Part shown: one piece after another, positions 17,151 to 26,370 of the stretch | How positions within the stretch are numbered: position 1 is the first letter of the stretch | Layout: the number at the start of each line of letters is the position of its first letter | DNA from: Streptomyces diastatochromogenes | Lineage (GTDB): Bacteria; Actinomycetota; Actinomycetes; Streptomycetales; Streptomycetaceae | Length of the DNA stretch: 64,000 bases | Assembly (NCBI GenBank): GCA_026913215.1 | Contig: JAPTYK010000001.1 | Coordinates: 3,224,001-3,288,000 of the forward strand | Reading direction: 5' to 3' | Program-made: the position numbers and the translations under genes | Notes under the pieces: model-generated | The model's database searches: none | What the model was told of the DNA's origin: nothing | Seen by the model: the letters and a program-made list of their open reading frames with translations, nothing else

Positions 17151-17982
17151 CCTTCAGGCTCGCCAGCACGATCAGCGGGACGCCGAGCGCCTGGACGAGC
17201 CCGATGTGGTGCCCGTACACCGCCCAGTCGACGCCCATGGCGACGGCCGGATAGGTGAAGGCGAGGACGGCGATCTTCGCGGTGGGCAGCTTGGCGTAGG
17301 CCGCGTACATCAGCACGTACATCAGCCCGGTGTGGACGAACCCGAGCCCGACGAGCCAGCCCCAGCCGCCCCCGATCCCGCTCACGGCCCCGAACCGTAC
17401 GAAGGGCAGCAGCAGCGGCAGTCCGACGAGGACCTGGACCAGGGCGATCAGATGGGGCCGCACGCCGGTGATCCGCTTGGTGACGAAGGTCGCCAGGGCG
17501 TAGAGCACGGCGGCGGCGAGCGCGAACCCGAGGCCCGCGAGGGAGGCGGTGTCCCCGGGCCGCACGCCGGACACGAGCACGAGCCCGGCGAAGGCGAGCG
17601 CGAGCCACCCGAGCTTGCCGGCGGAGATCCGCTCCCTCAGGAGGACGGCCCCGAGCAGCACCAGGAAGAACGGCTGCGTGTGGTAGACGACGGTGGCGAA
17701 GGAGATGGAGGTGGCCTCGTACGCCTCGAAGAGGAACACCCAGTTGAAGACGATGAAGACCCCGCCGAGCGCGGCGAGCCCCAGCTTCCCCGCCGTGAAT
17801 CCGTGTCCCTTGAAGAACCCCCGCGCCAGGCTGTACGCCCCGAGCGCGGCGGCCCCGAACAGGCACCGGAAGAACACCACCTCGAAGGGCGACGCCCCGG
17901 ACTCCACGACGAAGACGCCGAGGGTGCCCGAGAGCACCATGGCGAGGGTCAGTTCGACGGTTCCCTTGGTCTCGTTTCTCAT
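17053..17982 (-). CDS. EamA/DMT family transporter
   Basis: 309-residue drug/metabolite transporter with ten hydrophobic segments in two EamA repeats: first from LTLAMVLSGTLGVFVVESGA, second from LGFALAAAVLYALATFVTKR. The last 35 residues (TPAAGPAPRTAARAPEAASP and on) are low-complexity, antisense to the LysR 3' end, and may be an artefact of a lost stop. It is convergent with the LysR gene, which may regulate it. Substrate unknown. Confidence 0.82.
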   Translation of the reverse strand: MRNETKGTVELTLAMVLSGTLGVFVVESGASPFEVVFFRCLFGAAALGAYSLARGFFKGHGFTAGKLGLAALGGVFIVFNWVFLFEAYEATSISFATVVYHTQPFFLVLLGAVLLRERISAGKLGWLALAFAGLVLVSGVRPGDTASLAGLGFALAAAVLYALATFVTKRITGVRPHLIALVQVLVGLPLLLPFVRFGAVSGIGGGWGWLVGLGFVHTGLMYVLMYAAYAKLPTAKIAVLAFTYPAVAMGVDWAVYGHHIGLVQALGVPLIVLASLKVTLAARTPAAGPAPRTAARAPEAASPAATRAG

Positions 17983-18098
17983 GCCTCCGACGCTACGAAG
18001 GGGCGGGCCGGCGGGTCCACGGGCCAGTGGGGCGTCCTGCCGATGGGGGCGATCGGCCGGGCCGATGGGGCCCGGGAAAGGGGTCTACGGGGGGCCGG

Positions 18099-18773
18099 TC
18101 ACTGGCCGCCGGGGCGGATCAGGCCGGTCTCGTACGCGTGGATGGCGGCCTGGGTCCGGTCGCGCAGGGACAGCTTGGTGAGGATGCGGCTCACATAGGT
18201 CTTCACGGTCTGTTCGGCGACGACGAGCCGCGCGGCGATCTCGGCGTTGGACAGGCCCTGGGCGATGTGCGTCAGGACCTCGGTCTCGCGTTCCGACAGG
18301 CCGCCGAGGCGGTCGGTCAGCGGGGCGCGGGGAGCGGGGCTGAGGCGGGCGAACTCGGCGATGACCCGCTTGGTCAGCTGGGGGGCGAGCAGGGCCTCGC
18401 CGCGCGCCACGACCCGTACCGCCTCGGCGAGTTCCTCGGCGGAGGCGTCCTTGAGGAGGAAACCGGACGCGCCGGCGCGCAGCGCCTCGTACACGTACTC
18501 GTCGAGGTCGAAGGTGGTCAGGATCAGCACCTTGACGGTGGCGTCGGCGGGGGCGGTGAGCTGCCGGGTGGCCTCGATGCCGCCGGTGCCGGGCATCCGG
18601 ATGTCCATGAGGATGACGTCGGGGGAGAGTGCGGCGGCCTGGGCGACGGCGTCGGCGCCGTCGACGGCCTGGCCGACGACCTCGATGCCGGGTTCGGCGT
18701 TCAGCAGGACCGTGAAGCCCTGACGGACCATCATCTGGTCGTCCGCGACGAGCACCCTGATGGGGTCGTTCAT
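18099..18773 (-). CDS. NarL/LuxR-type response regulator
   Basis: 224 residues. The receiver domain has the acidic pair at 11-12 (VADDQ), the phospho-acceptor Asp57 in LMDIRMPG, Thr in LILTTF and Lys in FLLKDAS. The C-terminal LuxR helix-turn-helix reads LSERETEVLTHIAQGLSNAE and VAEQTVKTYVSRILTKL. Its ATG overlaps the end of the upstream sensor kinase gene, making a two-component pair. The pair closes a leftward run that starts with a secreted hydrolase and an acyltransferase. Confidence 0.92.
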   Translation of the reverse strand: MNDPIRVLVADDQMMVRQGFTVLLNAEPGIEVVGQAVDGADAVAQAAALSPDVILMDIRMPGTGGIEATRQLTAPADATVKVLILTTFDLDEYVYEALRAGASGFLLKDASAEELAEAVRVVARGEALLAPQLTKRVIAEFARLSPAPRAPLTDRLGGLSERETEVLTHIAQGLSNAEIAARLVVAEQTVKTYVSRILTKLSLRDRTQAAIHAYETGLIRPGGQ

Positions 18774-20014
18774 GAACCGTCCTTCGGGGCGGGGCGGGCA
18801 GGGTGGCGGTGATCTCCCAGCCGCCGTCGGGGTCGGGCCGCGGCGAGCTCGCCGCCCAGCATGGCGGCGCGCTCGCGCATGCCGAGCAGTCCGTGGCCCG
18901 GTTCCCCGCCGGGGCCCGCGGGCGCGCGGCCGGCCGGGCGGGTGGCGGCGGCGTTGGTGATCCGTACGGTCAGTCCGGCGGGATGGTAGTGGGTCGACAC
19001 GGTGGCCGGGGCGCCGGGGCGTGCCGCATGACGTTGCTCAGCGCCTCCTGGACGATGCGGTACGCGGAGAGGCCGGTGCCCGGGAGAGCGGCCGGGGGGT
19101 GCCCCGGGTCTCGGCGGTGACGTCGAGTCCGGCGGCCCTGAGGTTGGCCAGGAGGTCGTCGAGCCGGTCGAGCGTGGGCTGCGGGGCGTGCCGTGCGGCG
19201 TCCGCCGGGCCGCCGGGTCCGGTGTCGCTGCGCAGCACGCCGAGGACGCGGCGGAGTTCGGTGAGGGCGTCGAGGGCGTTCTGCCGGATGCCGGCCAGGT
19301 TCTCGCGGAGCTCCGGGGACGGGTCGGGCACGAGGTGCGGGGCGACCTGGGCCTGGATGGAGATGACGGACATGTGGTGGGCGACGACGTCGTGGAGCTC
19401 GCGGGCGATCCGGCCGCGCTCCTCCAGGAGGGCGCGCCGGGCGCGCTCCTCGGCGGTGAGCACCTCCTGTTCGACGAGGCGGTTGCGGGAGACCCGGGTG
19501 GCGCGCAGGGCGCAGCCGAGGACGACGGCGAGGGTGAAGGCGACGGCGCCCGACGGGAAGGTGCCGAAGGTGCCGGGGCCCAGGACGGGGTGCGGGAGCG
19601 CGGCGCTGATGCCGGCGAGCAGGGAGAGCCCGAGGGCGGCGACGGAGGCGGCGGGGCGCACCCGCAGGGAGAGCAGGAGCAGCACGAGGGTGTGCAGGAC
19701 GATGCCGGGAACGCTCCAGGGCCGCGTGACGCCGTAGAAGAACATCGAGGTCAGTACGCCGGTGAGGGCGAGGGCCGTCGTGGAGAGCAGCAGGGCGGCG
19801 GCGGGCCGGCCGAGGGCCAGGACGGGCGCGGCGCTCCCGAGGAGGACGAGCAGGGTGACGGCGCCCGTGGTGGGCGGCACGGAGCTGTAGAGGTTCTTTC
19901 CCAGAAGCCCAGGAGCACGCAGAGCAGCACGATGTGGCCGTGGGCGAGCCTGCCGAGGTGGTGGTGGCGGGGCAGCGGGTCGCGGCGCCCCGGCCGCAGG
20001 TCGGCGCGCAGCAC
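18770..20014 (-). CDS. Sensor histidine kinase (HisKA_3), frameshifted, start uncertain
   Basis: Partner of the response regulator. Several hydrophobic helices (for example TGAVTLLVLLGSAAPVLALG and TLVLLLLSLRVRPAASVAAL) precede the dimerisation/phospho-acceptor box GRIARELHDVVAHHMSVISI, whose His is the phosphorylation site. The HATPase end is spread over frames: LSAYRIVQEALSNVMRHA, then TVRITNAAAT, then HGLLGMRERAAMLGGELAA. Shifts are near 19900, 19095, 19015 and 18830. The start is unclear: GTG 20014 (GTGCTGCGCGCC) is one choice, but the same string recurs in tandem repeats just upstream. Confidence 0.8.
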
Positions 20015-20020
20015 GCCCGG

Positions 20021-20140
20021 GACGGCGCGCAGGATTCCGGGGCGGCGCGCAGGAACCCCGGGCGCGTGCGCGGATTCCCAGGGCGGCGCGCAGCACCCTG
20101 GGCGCGTGCGCGGATTCCCGGGGCCGCGCGCAGCACGCCC
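20021..20140. repeat. 40-bp tandem repeat at the sensor kinase 5' end
   Basis: Two near-identical 40-base units (20061-20100 and 20101-20140) begin GGCGCGTGCGCGGATTCCC and carry GCGCGCAGCAC. A more degenerate copy precedes them. On the kinase strand each unit carries GTGCTGCGCGC, identical to the proposed kinase start, so the 5' end of the gene has been copied upstream. Confidence 0.65.
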
Positions 20141-20203
20141 GACCGCCGTGTCGTGTCCCCACCGTCGCGTTCCCCGCGCCCCTCGTCGTTCCGCTCCTCC
20201 AGC

Positions 20204-21368
20204 CTAGGCAAGACGTGACTCCTTCGTACGGGCGGTCCGCCGCTTCGGGGCGGGCCTGGTGCGGGTGGTGCGTTCGTACACGTGGAAGACCCGACGCAGA
20301 CCGCCAGCGCGGCGGCGAACAGGGGAGCCAGCCGAGGCGGGCGAGGACCCAGGCGTAGGTGTCGGGGACGGTGTGCAGCCCGGTGAGCGGGCCGCGGCCG
20401 CGCAGGTCCGCGGTGAACAGGGCACCGGCGGTGACGGCGATCATCGCGGTCTGGTGCCAGAGGAAGACGGTCATGGCGCCCAGGTTGAGCAGGGCCACCG
20501 CCGTCCACGCGACGGGCCGGCGCAGGGCGCGCCGCAGCGGTCCGAGGAGCAGGATCGCCGCGCCGGACTGGGCGAGGCCGAGGGTGACGGCGGCGAGGGT
20601 CGGCGGATTGAGGTTGGAGACCGGGGCGCCGGGGACGCCGACCATGGAGGCCGGGTAGCCGGCGAGGCCGACGAGGAGGCCGGTCGCGGCGGCGCCGCCG
20701 AGGAGCAGCGCCCAGGCCGTGGACGGGGCGAGCGGGCGCGGCGCGCGAGGAGGGCGCCGAGGCAGTACGGGACGAGCCAGCCCGCGGGCAGGTTCAGCCA
20801 GCCGATCGCGTCGGGCCCGTCGAGGCCGAAGCGGATCACGTCGACGTGGAGGACGACGGCGAGCGGCCACAGCGGATGGACGCGCGCGACGAGCGGGGTG
20901 GCGGCGGTGAGGGCGGCCAGGACCAGCAGGAACCACAGCGGGGACAGCACCAGCTTGCCGAGCGTGTGGACCGTCTGCCAGGGGACGCCGCAGGCGAGCA
21001 TGCCGACCGTCGCGACGCCCCAGACCGCGAGCAGCGGGCCGACCGGCCGGAACAGCCGGCCCAGCCGGGCGGCGACCCACCGGCCGTGGCCCTCGCCCCG
21101 GGCCAGGGCGCGGCATGGCCGCGGCCGCGACGTATCCGCCGACCAGGAAGAACACGGCGAGGGTCTGCAGCAGCCAGGACACCGCGGTGAACTCCGGCAG
21201 GTGCCCGAGGGGGCTCTCGACGCGCAGGGTGCCGCTGTCGGCGACGAGGGCCGTGACGAGCCAGTGGCCGAGGACCACGCCGAGGATCGCGAAGGCCCGC
21301 AGGGCGTCGAGGGCCCGGTCGCGGCCGGGCGGGGTGGCGGCGACCGTCCGCCGGACGAGCTCACGCAC
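20204..21368 (-). CDS. Acyltransferase 3 family membrane protein, frameshifted
   Basis: Integral membrane O-acyltransferase-like protein of about 390 residues. The family opening is clear: RDRALDALRAFAILGVVLGH, with the conserved His of helix 1, then TLAVFFLVGGYVAAAAM. The core continues in another frame (RLGRLFRPVGPLLAVWGVAT, PLWFLLVLAALTAATPLVAR) and a third (TVFLWHQTAMIAVTAGALFT). Shifts are near 21110, 20745 and 20320. It overlaps the hydrolase gene by eight bases. Such proteins acylate cell-envelope sugars or secreted products; the substrate here is unknown. Confidence 0.78.
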
Positions 21369-22393
21369 GGCCCGGCTCCCGTCCGTCGACGATCAGGGCG
21401 AGACGGCGCAGGGACACGGAGCCGGGGGCGAGGTAGTCGCTGTGGCCGCCGTCTCCGGCGTCGAAGCGGCGGGCCCCGAACGCCGGGTCCATCGGGTCGG
21501 TCCCGAAGCCGAGTTCGCTGCCGCCGAGGAGGGGGACGCGGGCGTGGGGTATCCCGGCGACCCAGTCGCCGGCGCCTCGCCCGGCCCAGACGGTGGCGTC
21601 CGTACGGAGGTCGGCGGCACGGTCGGCGCCGGTGCCGGGGCTCCCGTAGAGGACGAGGGCCGCGACGGGCAGCCCGGCGGCGGCACGGGCGCACACCACG
21701 GAGCCGTACGAGTGCCCCAGCAGCGTGATCCGCGCACCGGGCCGGAGCGCCGCCAGCTCCTCCACGAACGCCCTGAGCCGGGGCGCGGCCTGGTCGGCCC
21801 GGCCGGGGGTGAGGAGGCGGCACTGCCCGTGGCGGGGGTCCGGTAGCCGAGCCAGGCCACGACGGCGGCCCTGGCACCGAGCTCCTCCGTCAGCGTCCGC
21901 TGAAGCGCGACGGCACCGGCACGGAAGCGCCCGTAGGAGTCCAGCCCGGTGTCGGCACCCGGCACGAGCACCGCGATCCGCTCGGCCCCGCCAGATCCCC
22001 ACCACCTCCACGCTCCGCCCCCGTCCCGCCCGTCGAACTCCAGAAACCTCCTCCCTCCCCGCCATCCCCGCAGCGCCCCGCCCTCCTCCGCGCCCCGTAC
22101 TCCTCCGCCACCCGCCCCGCCTCCTCCAACTCCACCCGCTCCGCCGCATACCGCTCTTCCAACTCCCCGCAGCCGCCCCTCCTCCGCCGCCCTCAACGCC
22201 CCGACAGCAGCAGGCACCGGGCCGGCACCTCCGCCGACCGCGAAGCCCCGACGACCGGCAGCACGACGGCGGTGGTGACGGCCGCGGCCAACAGCGTCCG
22301 GCGCAGACGGCCGGGAGCGGCGACGGATCCGCGGTGGCGGATGCGGGGGAAAGCACGGGAAAGAGGCGGGGAAGCTGCGGGGAGGGACGCCAT
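21361..22393 (-). CDS. Secreted alpha/beta hydrolase (DUF1023-like), heavily frameshifted
   Basis: Head of a leftward run of four genes. The N-terminus from ATG 22393 has a basic region followed by the hydrophobic LLAAAVTTAVVLPVVGA, a likely signal peptide. The hydrolase part includes ERIAVLVPGADTGLDSYGRF and the nucleophile elbow ITLLGHSYGSVVCARAA (GHSYG, Ser nucleophile), then LVLYGSPGTGADRAADLR and a late His in GDGGHSDYLAPGS. At least four shifts occur between about 22200 and 21835, so only the last 160 residues are continuous. Annotation as an Abhydrolase_8 type is by motif order. Confidence 0.72.
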
Positions 22394-22541
22394 CAGGGGC
22401 CTTCCGTAGGGGAGTTCATTCCGCTACGGACAGTAGGAAGCACCGCTCGTGGTCGGCGTCCCTCCCGGGAGCCAACCTGGTTTGTAGCTCTCGGGTATGA
22501 CGGGGTGCAGGGGGACGCGGGCCACGGGAAAGGCCTCGTAC

Positions 22542-22557
22542 GCAATCCCGTGCAATC
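22542..22557. promoter_or_regulatory. GCAATC direct repeat before the DUF6879 gene
   Basis: GCAATC at 22542-22547 and 22552-22557, one helical turn apart (10 bases), 67 bases before the ATG. The same arrangement occurs before the GRDP-like gene at 24235-24250, so both are probably read by one regulator, likely the XRE protein encoded between them. Confidence 0.5.
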
Positions 22558-22623
22558 CAGCCCCACACCTCCGCACAACCGCGCATCCTGGAGCCCCGAA
22601 CGCCTGCCCAGGGAGGCCCCGAC

Positions 22624-23364
22624 ATGCCGCTCCGGTTCCTCGGTACGACCAGCGACGACGGCGACTGCCCCACCCTGTACGAGGTCGAGTCCACGGGCGA
22701 CATCCTCGTGCAGGGCGAGCGCGTCACCGACCCCTCCCAGCTCGCCGCGCTCCGCGACGTCAAGGAGTCCGAGACGTTCGTGACGGTCCCCCGAGAGCTC
22801 CTGACCCGTTTCGCCCCGCGCACCGAGGCCCGCGGCATGGTTCCGTTCTCGGAAGTCGGCCGCCTTTTCGCCGACTTCAAGCACACCGCGTGGCGCCTGG
22901 AGACCCGGCGCGGCTATGCCACCGACCGCGACAGCCCGAAGTGGGCCCGCTGGAAGGCGGGCGCCGACCTGTCCGCCGAGCCCCCCAACGCCTGGCGCGA
23001 GAACGTCCGGACGCAAGTGGCCGCCGGGAAGCGCTTCGAGCGGGTGCGCCTGGTCGACGAACCGCTGACCGAGGGGCAGGAGTTCCTCCTCGCGAGCGGG
23101 TTCGGGAACGTCGCGGCCGGTGAGGACATCCGCCACCTCACCCGCGCCGAGGCGAAGGGACTGCGGCTGCCGGAGCACGACTTCTGGCTCTTCGACTCGC
23201 GCACACTCGTCCGCTTCGTCTTCGACGAGCACGACACCACGCTCGGCGTCATCGTCTCGGACGACCCGGCCGAGGTCGCCGCCGCCTGCCAGGTACGGGA
23301 CGCCGCATGGCATCACGCGGTACCCGCCGCCGAGTACGCGAAGCGGGTACGTTCCTCGACGTGA
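22624..23364 (+). CDS. DUF6879 family protein with extra N-terminal domain
   Basis: 246 residues. Residues 1-66 (starting MPLRFLGTTSDDGDCPTLYE, then ILVQGERVTDP and FVTVPRELLTRF) look like a small stand-alone Streptomyces family. From Met72 the DUF6879 domain follows, with LFADFKHTAWRLETRRGYAT and DSPKWARWKAG, ending EAKGLRLPEHDFWLFDSRTL. In related genomes I recall these halves as separate genes, so this may be a fusion, or a lost stop. DUF6879 is usually beside a DUF5753 XRE regulator, as here: the GTG of the next gene overlaps this stop. Biochemical role unknown; a toxin-antitoxin-like or developmental switch has been suggested for such pairs. Confidence 0.8.
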   Translation: MPLRFLGTTSDDGDCPTLYEVESTGDILVQGERVTDPSQLAALRDVKESETFVTVPRELLTRFAPRTEARGMVPFSEVGRLFADFKHTAWRLETRRGYATDRDSPKWARWKAGADLSAEPPNAWRENVRTQVAAGKRFERVRLVDEPLTEGQEFLLASGFGNVAAGEDIRHLTRAEAKGLRLPEHDFWLFDSRTLVRFVFDEHDTTLGVIVSDDPAEVAAACQVRDAAWHHAVPAAEYAKRVRSST

Positions 23365-24205
23365 GCAGCACTGACTTCCAGTCGGGCCGGGAAGCCCTCG
23401 GGGCGCGGCTGCGCGAACTGCGCACCGAGGCCGGCCTGAGCGGGAAGGAACTCGCACAGCTCCTCGGCTGGCCCGCCTCCAAGGTGTCCCGGCTCCAGAC
23501 GGGAAAGCAGACCCGTCCGCCGGCGACCTGGAGGCGTGGGCCCACGCGGCAGGACAGCCCGAGGCCGCCGCAGAGCTCAAGGCCCGCGTCGCCGGCCTCG
23601 AGACGACCTACCGGTCGTGGAGACGCCAACTCGTGGCAGGCCACCGCGCCCGCCAGGAGCAGGGCATCGCCGAGACCGCCGCGACCCGCCTCACTCGCGG
23701 CGTCGAGGTCGTCCGCGTGCCCGGCCTGCTCCAGACCCCGGAGTACGCCCGGAACGTCTTCGAGCAGAACGCGGAATTCCGGCAGACGCCCCGAGACGTC
23801 GACGCCGCCGTCCGGGCCCGCGTACGGCGCCAGGAAGCACTCCACGACCCGGACAAGGCGTTCCACTTCCTCCTGTACGAACCCGCTCTGCACGCCCGCA
23901 CATGCCCCGTTCCCGTCCAACTGGCCCAACTCGACCGCCTCATGGGCGTGATCGGGCTCGACTCGGTGCGACTCGGAATCGTCCCTCTCGGCGCGCGGCT
24001 GCGGCGCGCTCCCTCGCACGGATTCTGGATCTACGACCGCCGCCTCGTCATCGTCGAGACCGTCAACACCGAGATGTGGCTCGAAGACGAGGCATCCCTC
24101 AGGCTGTACGAGCGGTCGTGGGAGTGGCTTGAGCAGTCCGCCGTCTACGGCGAACAGGCACAGCGCCTCATCGGCCGTGTGCGTGCCGCCCTCGACGCCG
24201 CCTGA
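23361..24205 (+). CDS. XRE regulator with DUF5753 domain, one frameshift
   Basis: About 281 residues. The N-terminal helix-turn-helix reads LGARLRELRTEAGLSGKELA and LLGWPASKVSRLQTGKQT. After a one-base loss near 23516 the protein continues SAGDLEAWAHAAGQPEAAAE and the DUF5753 domain: GLETTYRSWRRQL, VPGLLQTPEYARNVF, FHFLLYEPALHAR and a C-terminal FWIYDRRLVIVETVNTEMWL. It belongs to the WhiJ/Scr1-like group of Streptomyces regulators. It is translationally coupled to the DUF6879 gene (GTGA). GCAATC repeats before both this operon and the next gene suggest autoregulation. Confidence 0.85.
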
Positions 24206-24234
24206 ACCGCGCACCGATCACCAGCAGCCCATGC

Positions 24235-24250
24235 GCAATCAAGCGCAATC
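24235..24250. promoter_or_regulatory. GCAATC direct repeat before the GRDP-like gene
   Basis: GCAATC at 24235-24240 and 24245-24250, spaced exactly as the pair at 22542-22557. It lies 91 bases before the GTG of the gene at 24341. A TAGCGT (24278-24283) further on could be a -10 box. Confidence 0.5.
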
Positions 24251-24340
24251 CACACACGGGCGGACAATTCCACGGCCTAGCGTCCTGGACATGCCCGCGC
24301 TGCACCCGCAGCGCTCCGCCGAGAGGAAAGGGACACCCAG

Positions 24341-24811
24341 GTGACCATCGCGCTTGAGCATCCCCCGCTCCACAGCACCGAGCCCCGCACGTTCCTGCCC
24401 CGGGAGGTGTGGCGGGCCCTGACCGCCGACGTGATCAAGGCGCACCCGGGCACGGGCCGGGTCCTGGCCGAGCGGATCATCGGCCAGACCGTCGCGTTCC
24501 TGATCGCGGGGACGCGGACCGAGGAACCGCTGTCCCCGTCCGAGCACGTCGACCGGGGCTGGCACGCGTTCCTGCTGCGCACCCGGGCGTACCAGGAGTT
24601 CTGCGACCGGCACGCGGGCCGGTTCATCCACCACCACCCGGGCGTCCCCGACGCGGCCGGGGCGGGTGGCCCCGAGGCGGCACGAAATCGCACCGTGGCC
24701 GCCATCCGCGCGGCAGGCTTCGACGTGGACCGGGCGCTGTGGCCGGAGGCCGCCGACTGCACACAGTGCCACGCGGGCTGCACGGACAGCCCGGTGGGCG
24801 GCAAGAAGTAG
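24341..24811 (+). CDS. GRDP-like protein with Cys-rich C-terminus
   Basis: 156 residues from GTG 24341 (AGGAAAGGG lies upstream). The centre, VDRGWHAFLLRTRAYQEFCD followed by HAGRFIHHHPG, resembles glycine-rich-domain (GRDP, PF07173-like) proteins that have a conserved W-H and Y..FC. The tail has CTQCHAGC before a short basic end, a possible metal site. The function is unknown. It follows the XRE/DUF6879 pair, shares their GCAATC repeat, and is followed by a methyltransferase gene, hinting at a common module. Confidence 0.65.
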   Translation: MTIALEHPPLHSTEPRTFLPREVWRALTADVIKAHPGTGRVLAERIIGQTVAFLIAGTRTEEPLSPSEHVDRGWHAFLLRTRAYQEFCDRHAGRFIHHHPGVPDAAGAGGPEAARNRTVAAIRAAGFDVDRALWPEAADCTQCHAGCTDSPVGGKK

Positions 24812-24885
24812 TCACGGCGACATCGCCCGCCCCTCGGCCCCCGGCCGGAGGGCGGGCGCTCGGCATGCGAGGTGAAGGGGGCAGG

Positions 24886-25556
24886 ATGCGCGAACAGGAC
24901 GCCGACGCTTGGGACGTGTGGGGCGCGGCCAGACCGGGGCGCAAGGAGACGAACGCCGCCGGGGCCTCGACGTGGTTCAACTGGACGCAGTGGCCCGATC
25001 ACGGCCCCGACGCGAGCCTCCTCGGCGGTGTCTCCGGCGCGCGGGTCCTCGACCTGGGCTGCGGCGGCGGGGGAAATCTCGCTCACCTGGTCGCACTGGG
25101 GGCCGAGGCGGTCGGCGTGGACATCTCGCCCGTCCAGGTGGCCAAGGCGCGCGAGCGCCGGCCGCGCCTTGATGTGCGGCAGCAGTCGGCCGAGGAGTTC
25201 CTCGCGGCGGACACGTACGAGTTCGAGGCCGTCTGCTCGGTCTTCGGGGCCGCCTGGTTCACCGACCCCGACGAGCTCCTGCCCCTGGTCCGCGCGCGCC
25301 TTGCGCCAAACGGTGTGTACGCGTTCTCCCACAGCCCCCAGCCCTGCGCGGCTGCTACGGGCCTCAGGCGTCCCAGATGCAGCCGCCGGACAAGGGGGCG
25401 GAGCCCCTGTACGTGAAGCGGTGGGACTACGAGGCCGAAACCTGGGCGGGGATCCTCCGGCGGCACGGCTTCACGGACGTGACGGCCGAGGTGATCGCGC
25501 CCCCGGAAGGGAAGCGGACGGGGACGCTGCTCGTCCGGGGCGTCAGGGCCGCGTGA
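24886..25556 (+). CDS. Class I SAM-dependent methyltransferase, one frameshift
   Basis: About 223 residues. Motif I is ARVLDLGCGGGGNLAHL, the acidic end of strand 2 is AVGVDISPVQVAKA, and FEAVCSVFGAAWF follows. Near 25345 one base is lost; the C-terminus resumes as EPLYVKRWDYEAETWAGILR and ends TGTLLVRGVRAA. ATG 24886 is preferred for its AAGGGG site; ATG 24865 is in frame too. Overall sequence resembles SAM methyltransferases of unknown substrate seen near XRE/DUF regulators. Confidence 0.78.
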
Positions 25557-25633
25557 TCCCGAGTCCGGCTGCCATCGCGGACGAGAGCCACCGGCAGGCG
25601 TGACGGATCGGGTCCACCGGGAAGCCTTCCCGT

Positions 25634-26086
25634 ATGGACCAGGAACAGGACCGCCGGTGGCTCCGTACCGCCCTCGACGAGGCCCGCGCCGGGCTCGCCG
25701 AGGGCGGGATCCCCATCGGGGCCGCACTGTACGGCGCCGACGGCACCCTGCTCGGGCGCGGCCACAACCGGCGCGTGCAGGACGGGGACCCGTCCACGCA
25801 CGCCGAGACCGACGCCTTCCGGGCGGCCGGGCGGCAGCGCTCGTACCGGGGGACGACGATGGTGACGACGCTGTCGCCGTGCTGGTACTGCTCGGGCCTG
25901 GTGCGGCAGTTCGGGATCTCGCGGGTGGTCGTCGGGGAGGCGGAGACCTTCCGGGGCGGGCACGAGTGGCTGGCGGAGCACGGGGTGGAGGTCGTGGTGC
26001 TCGATGAGCCCGAGTGCGTCGCTCTGATGCGGGAGTTCATCGAGAAGAACCCGGAGCTGTGGAACGAGGACATCGGGGAGGAGTGA
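25634..26086 (+). CDS. Cytosine/nucleoside deaminase
   Basis: 150 residues of the zinc CDA/dCMP-like deaminase fold. The metal and proton-relay motifs are present: HAE (His56, Glu58) and SPCWYC (Cys83, Cys86). The N-terminal LRTALDEARAGLAEGGIPIG and C-terminal region (FIEKNPELWNEDIG) match yeast-type cytosine deaminases, so cytosine to uracil is the likely reaction. It is followed by a repeat-rich gap. Confidence 0.88.
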   Translation: MDQEQDRRWLRTALDEARAGLAEGGIPIGAALYGADGTLLGRGHNRRVQDGDPSTHAETDAFRAAGRQRSYRGTTMVTTLSPCWYCSGLVRQFGISRVVVGEAETFRGGHEWLAEHGVEVVVLDEPECVALMREFIEKNPELWNEDIGEE

Positions 26087-26105
26087 GGGAGGGCGCCGCC
26101 GCCGG

Positions 26106-26287
26106 TACCGGACCGGACCGGATCGGATCGGATCGGACCAGATCGGACCGGACCGGGTCGGATCGGACCAGGTCGGATCTGGTTCGGATCGTTCGGAGGC
26201 CAGGGGCGGGATCCGGATCGGGGCCAGGGTCAGGGCCAGGGGCCAGAGCCAGAGCCAGGGTCCAGAGCCAGAGCCAGAGCCAGGATC
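26106..26287. repeat. Low-complexity tandem repeats after the deaminase gene
   Basis: First part (about 26106-26195) is built of GGATC/GGACC five-base units in varied order; second part (about 26215-26287) is built of CCAGAG/CCAGGG six-base units. This fills most of the 284-base gap before the ATPase gene. Nothing coding is seen in it. Confidence 0.75.
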
Positions 26288-26370
26288 GAAAACAGGGTCG
26301 AAAAGACCGACACTTTCCCAACACGCCGTCGATATCCTTGAGTTGACGGTGAGACGGGGGTGGCGGGGGA

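Noticed and set aside
20021..20140. CRISPR-like array
   Set aside because: Units are directly contiguous, with no spacers; it is a plain tandem repeat. The same holds for the arrays at 36236, 46107 and 56621.
25634..26086. tRNA adenosine deaminase TadA
   Set aside because: The FIEKNPELWNEDIG ending and short length fit cytosine deaminases better.
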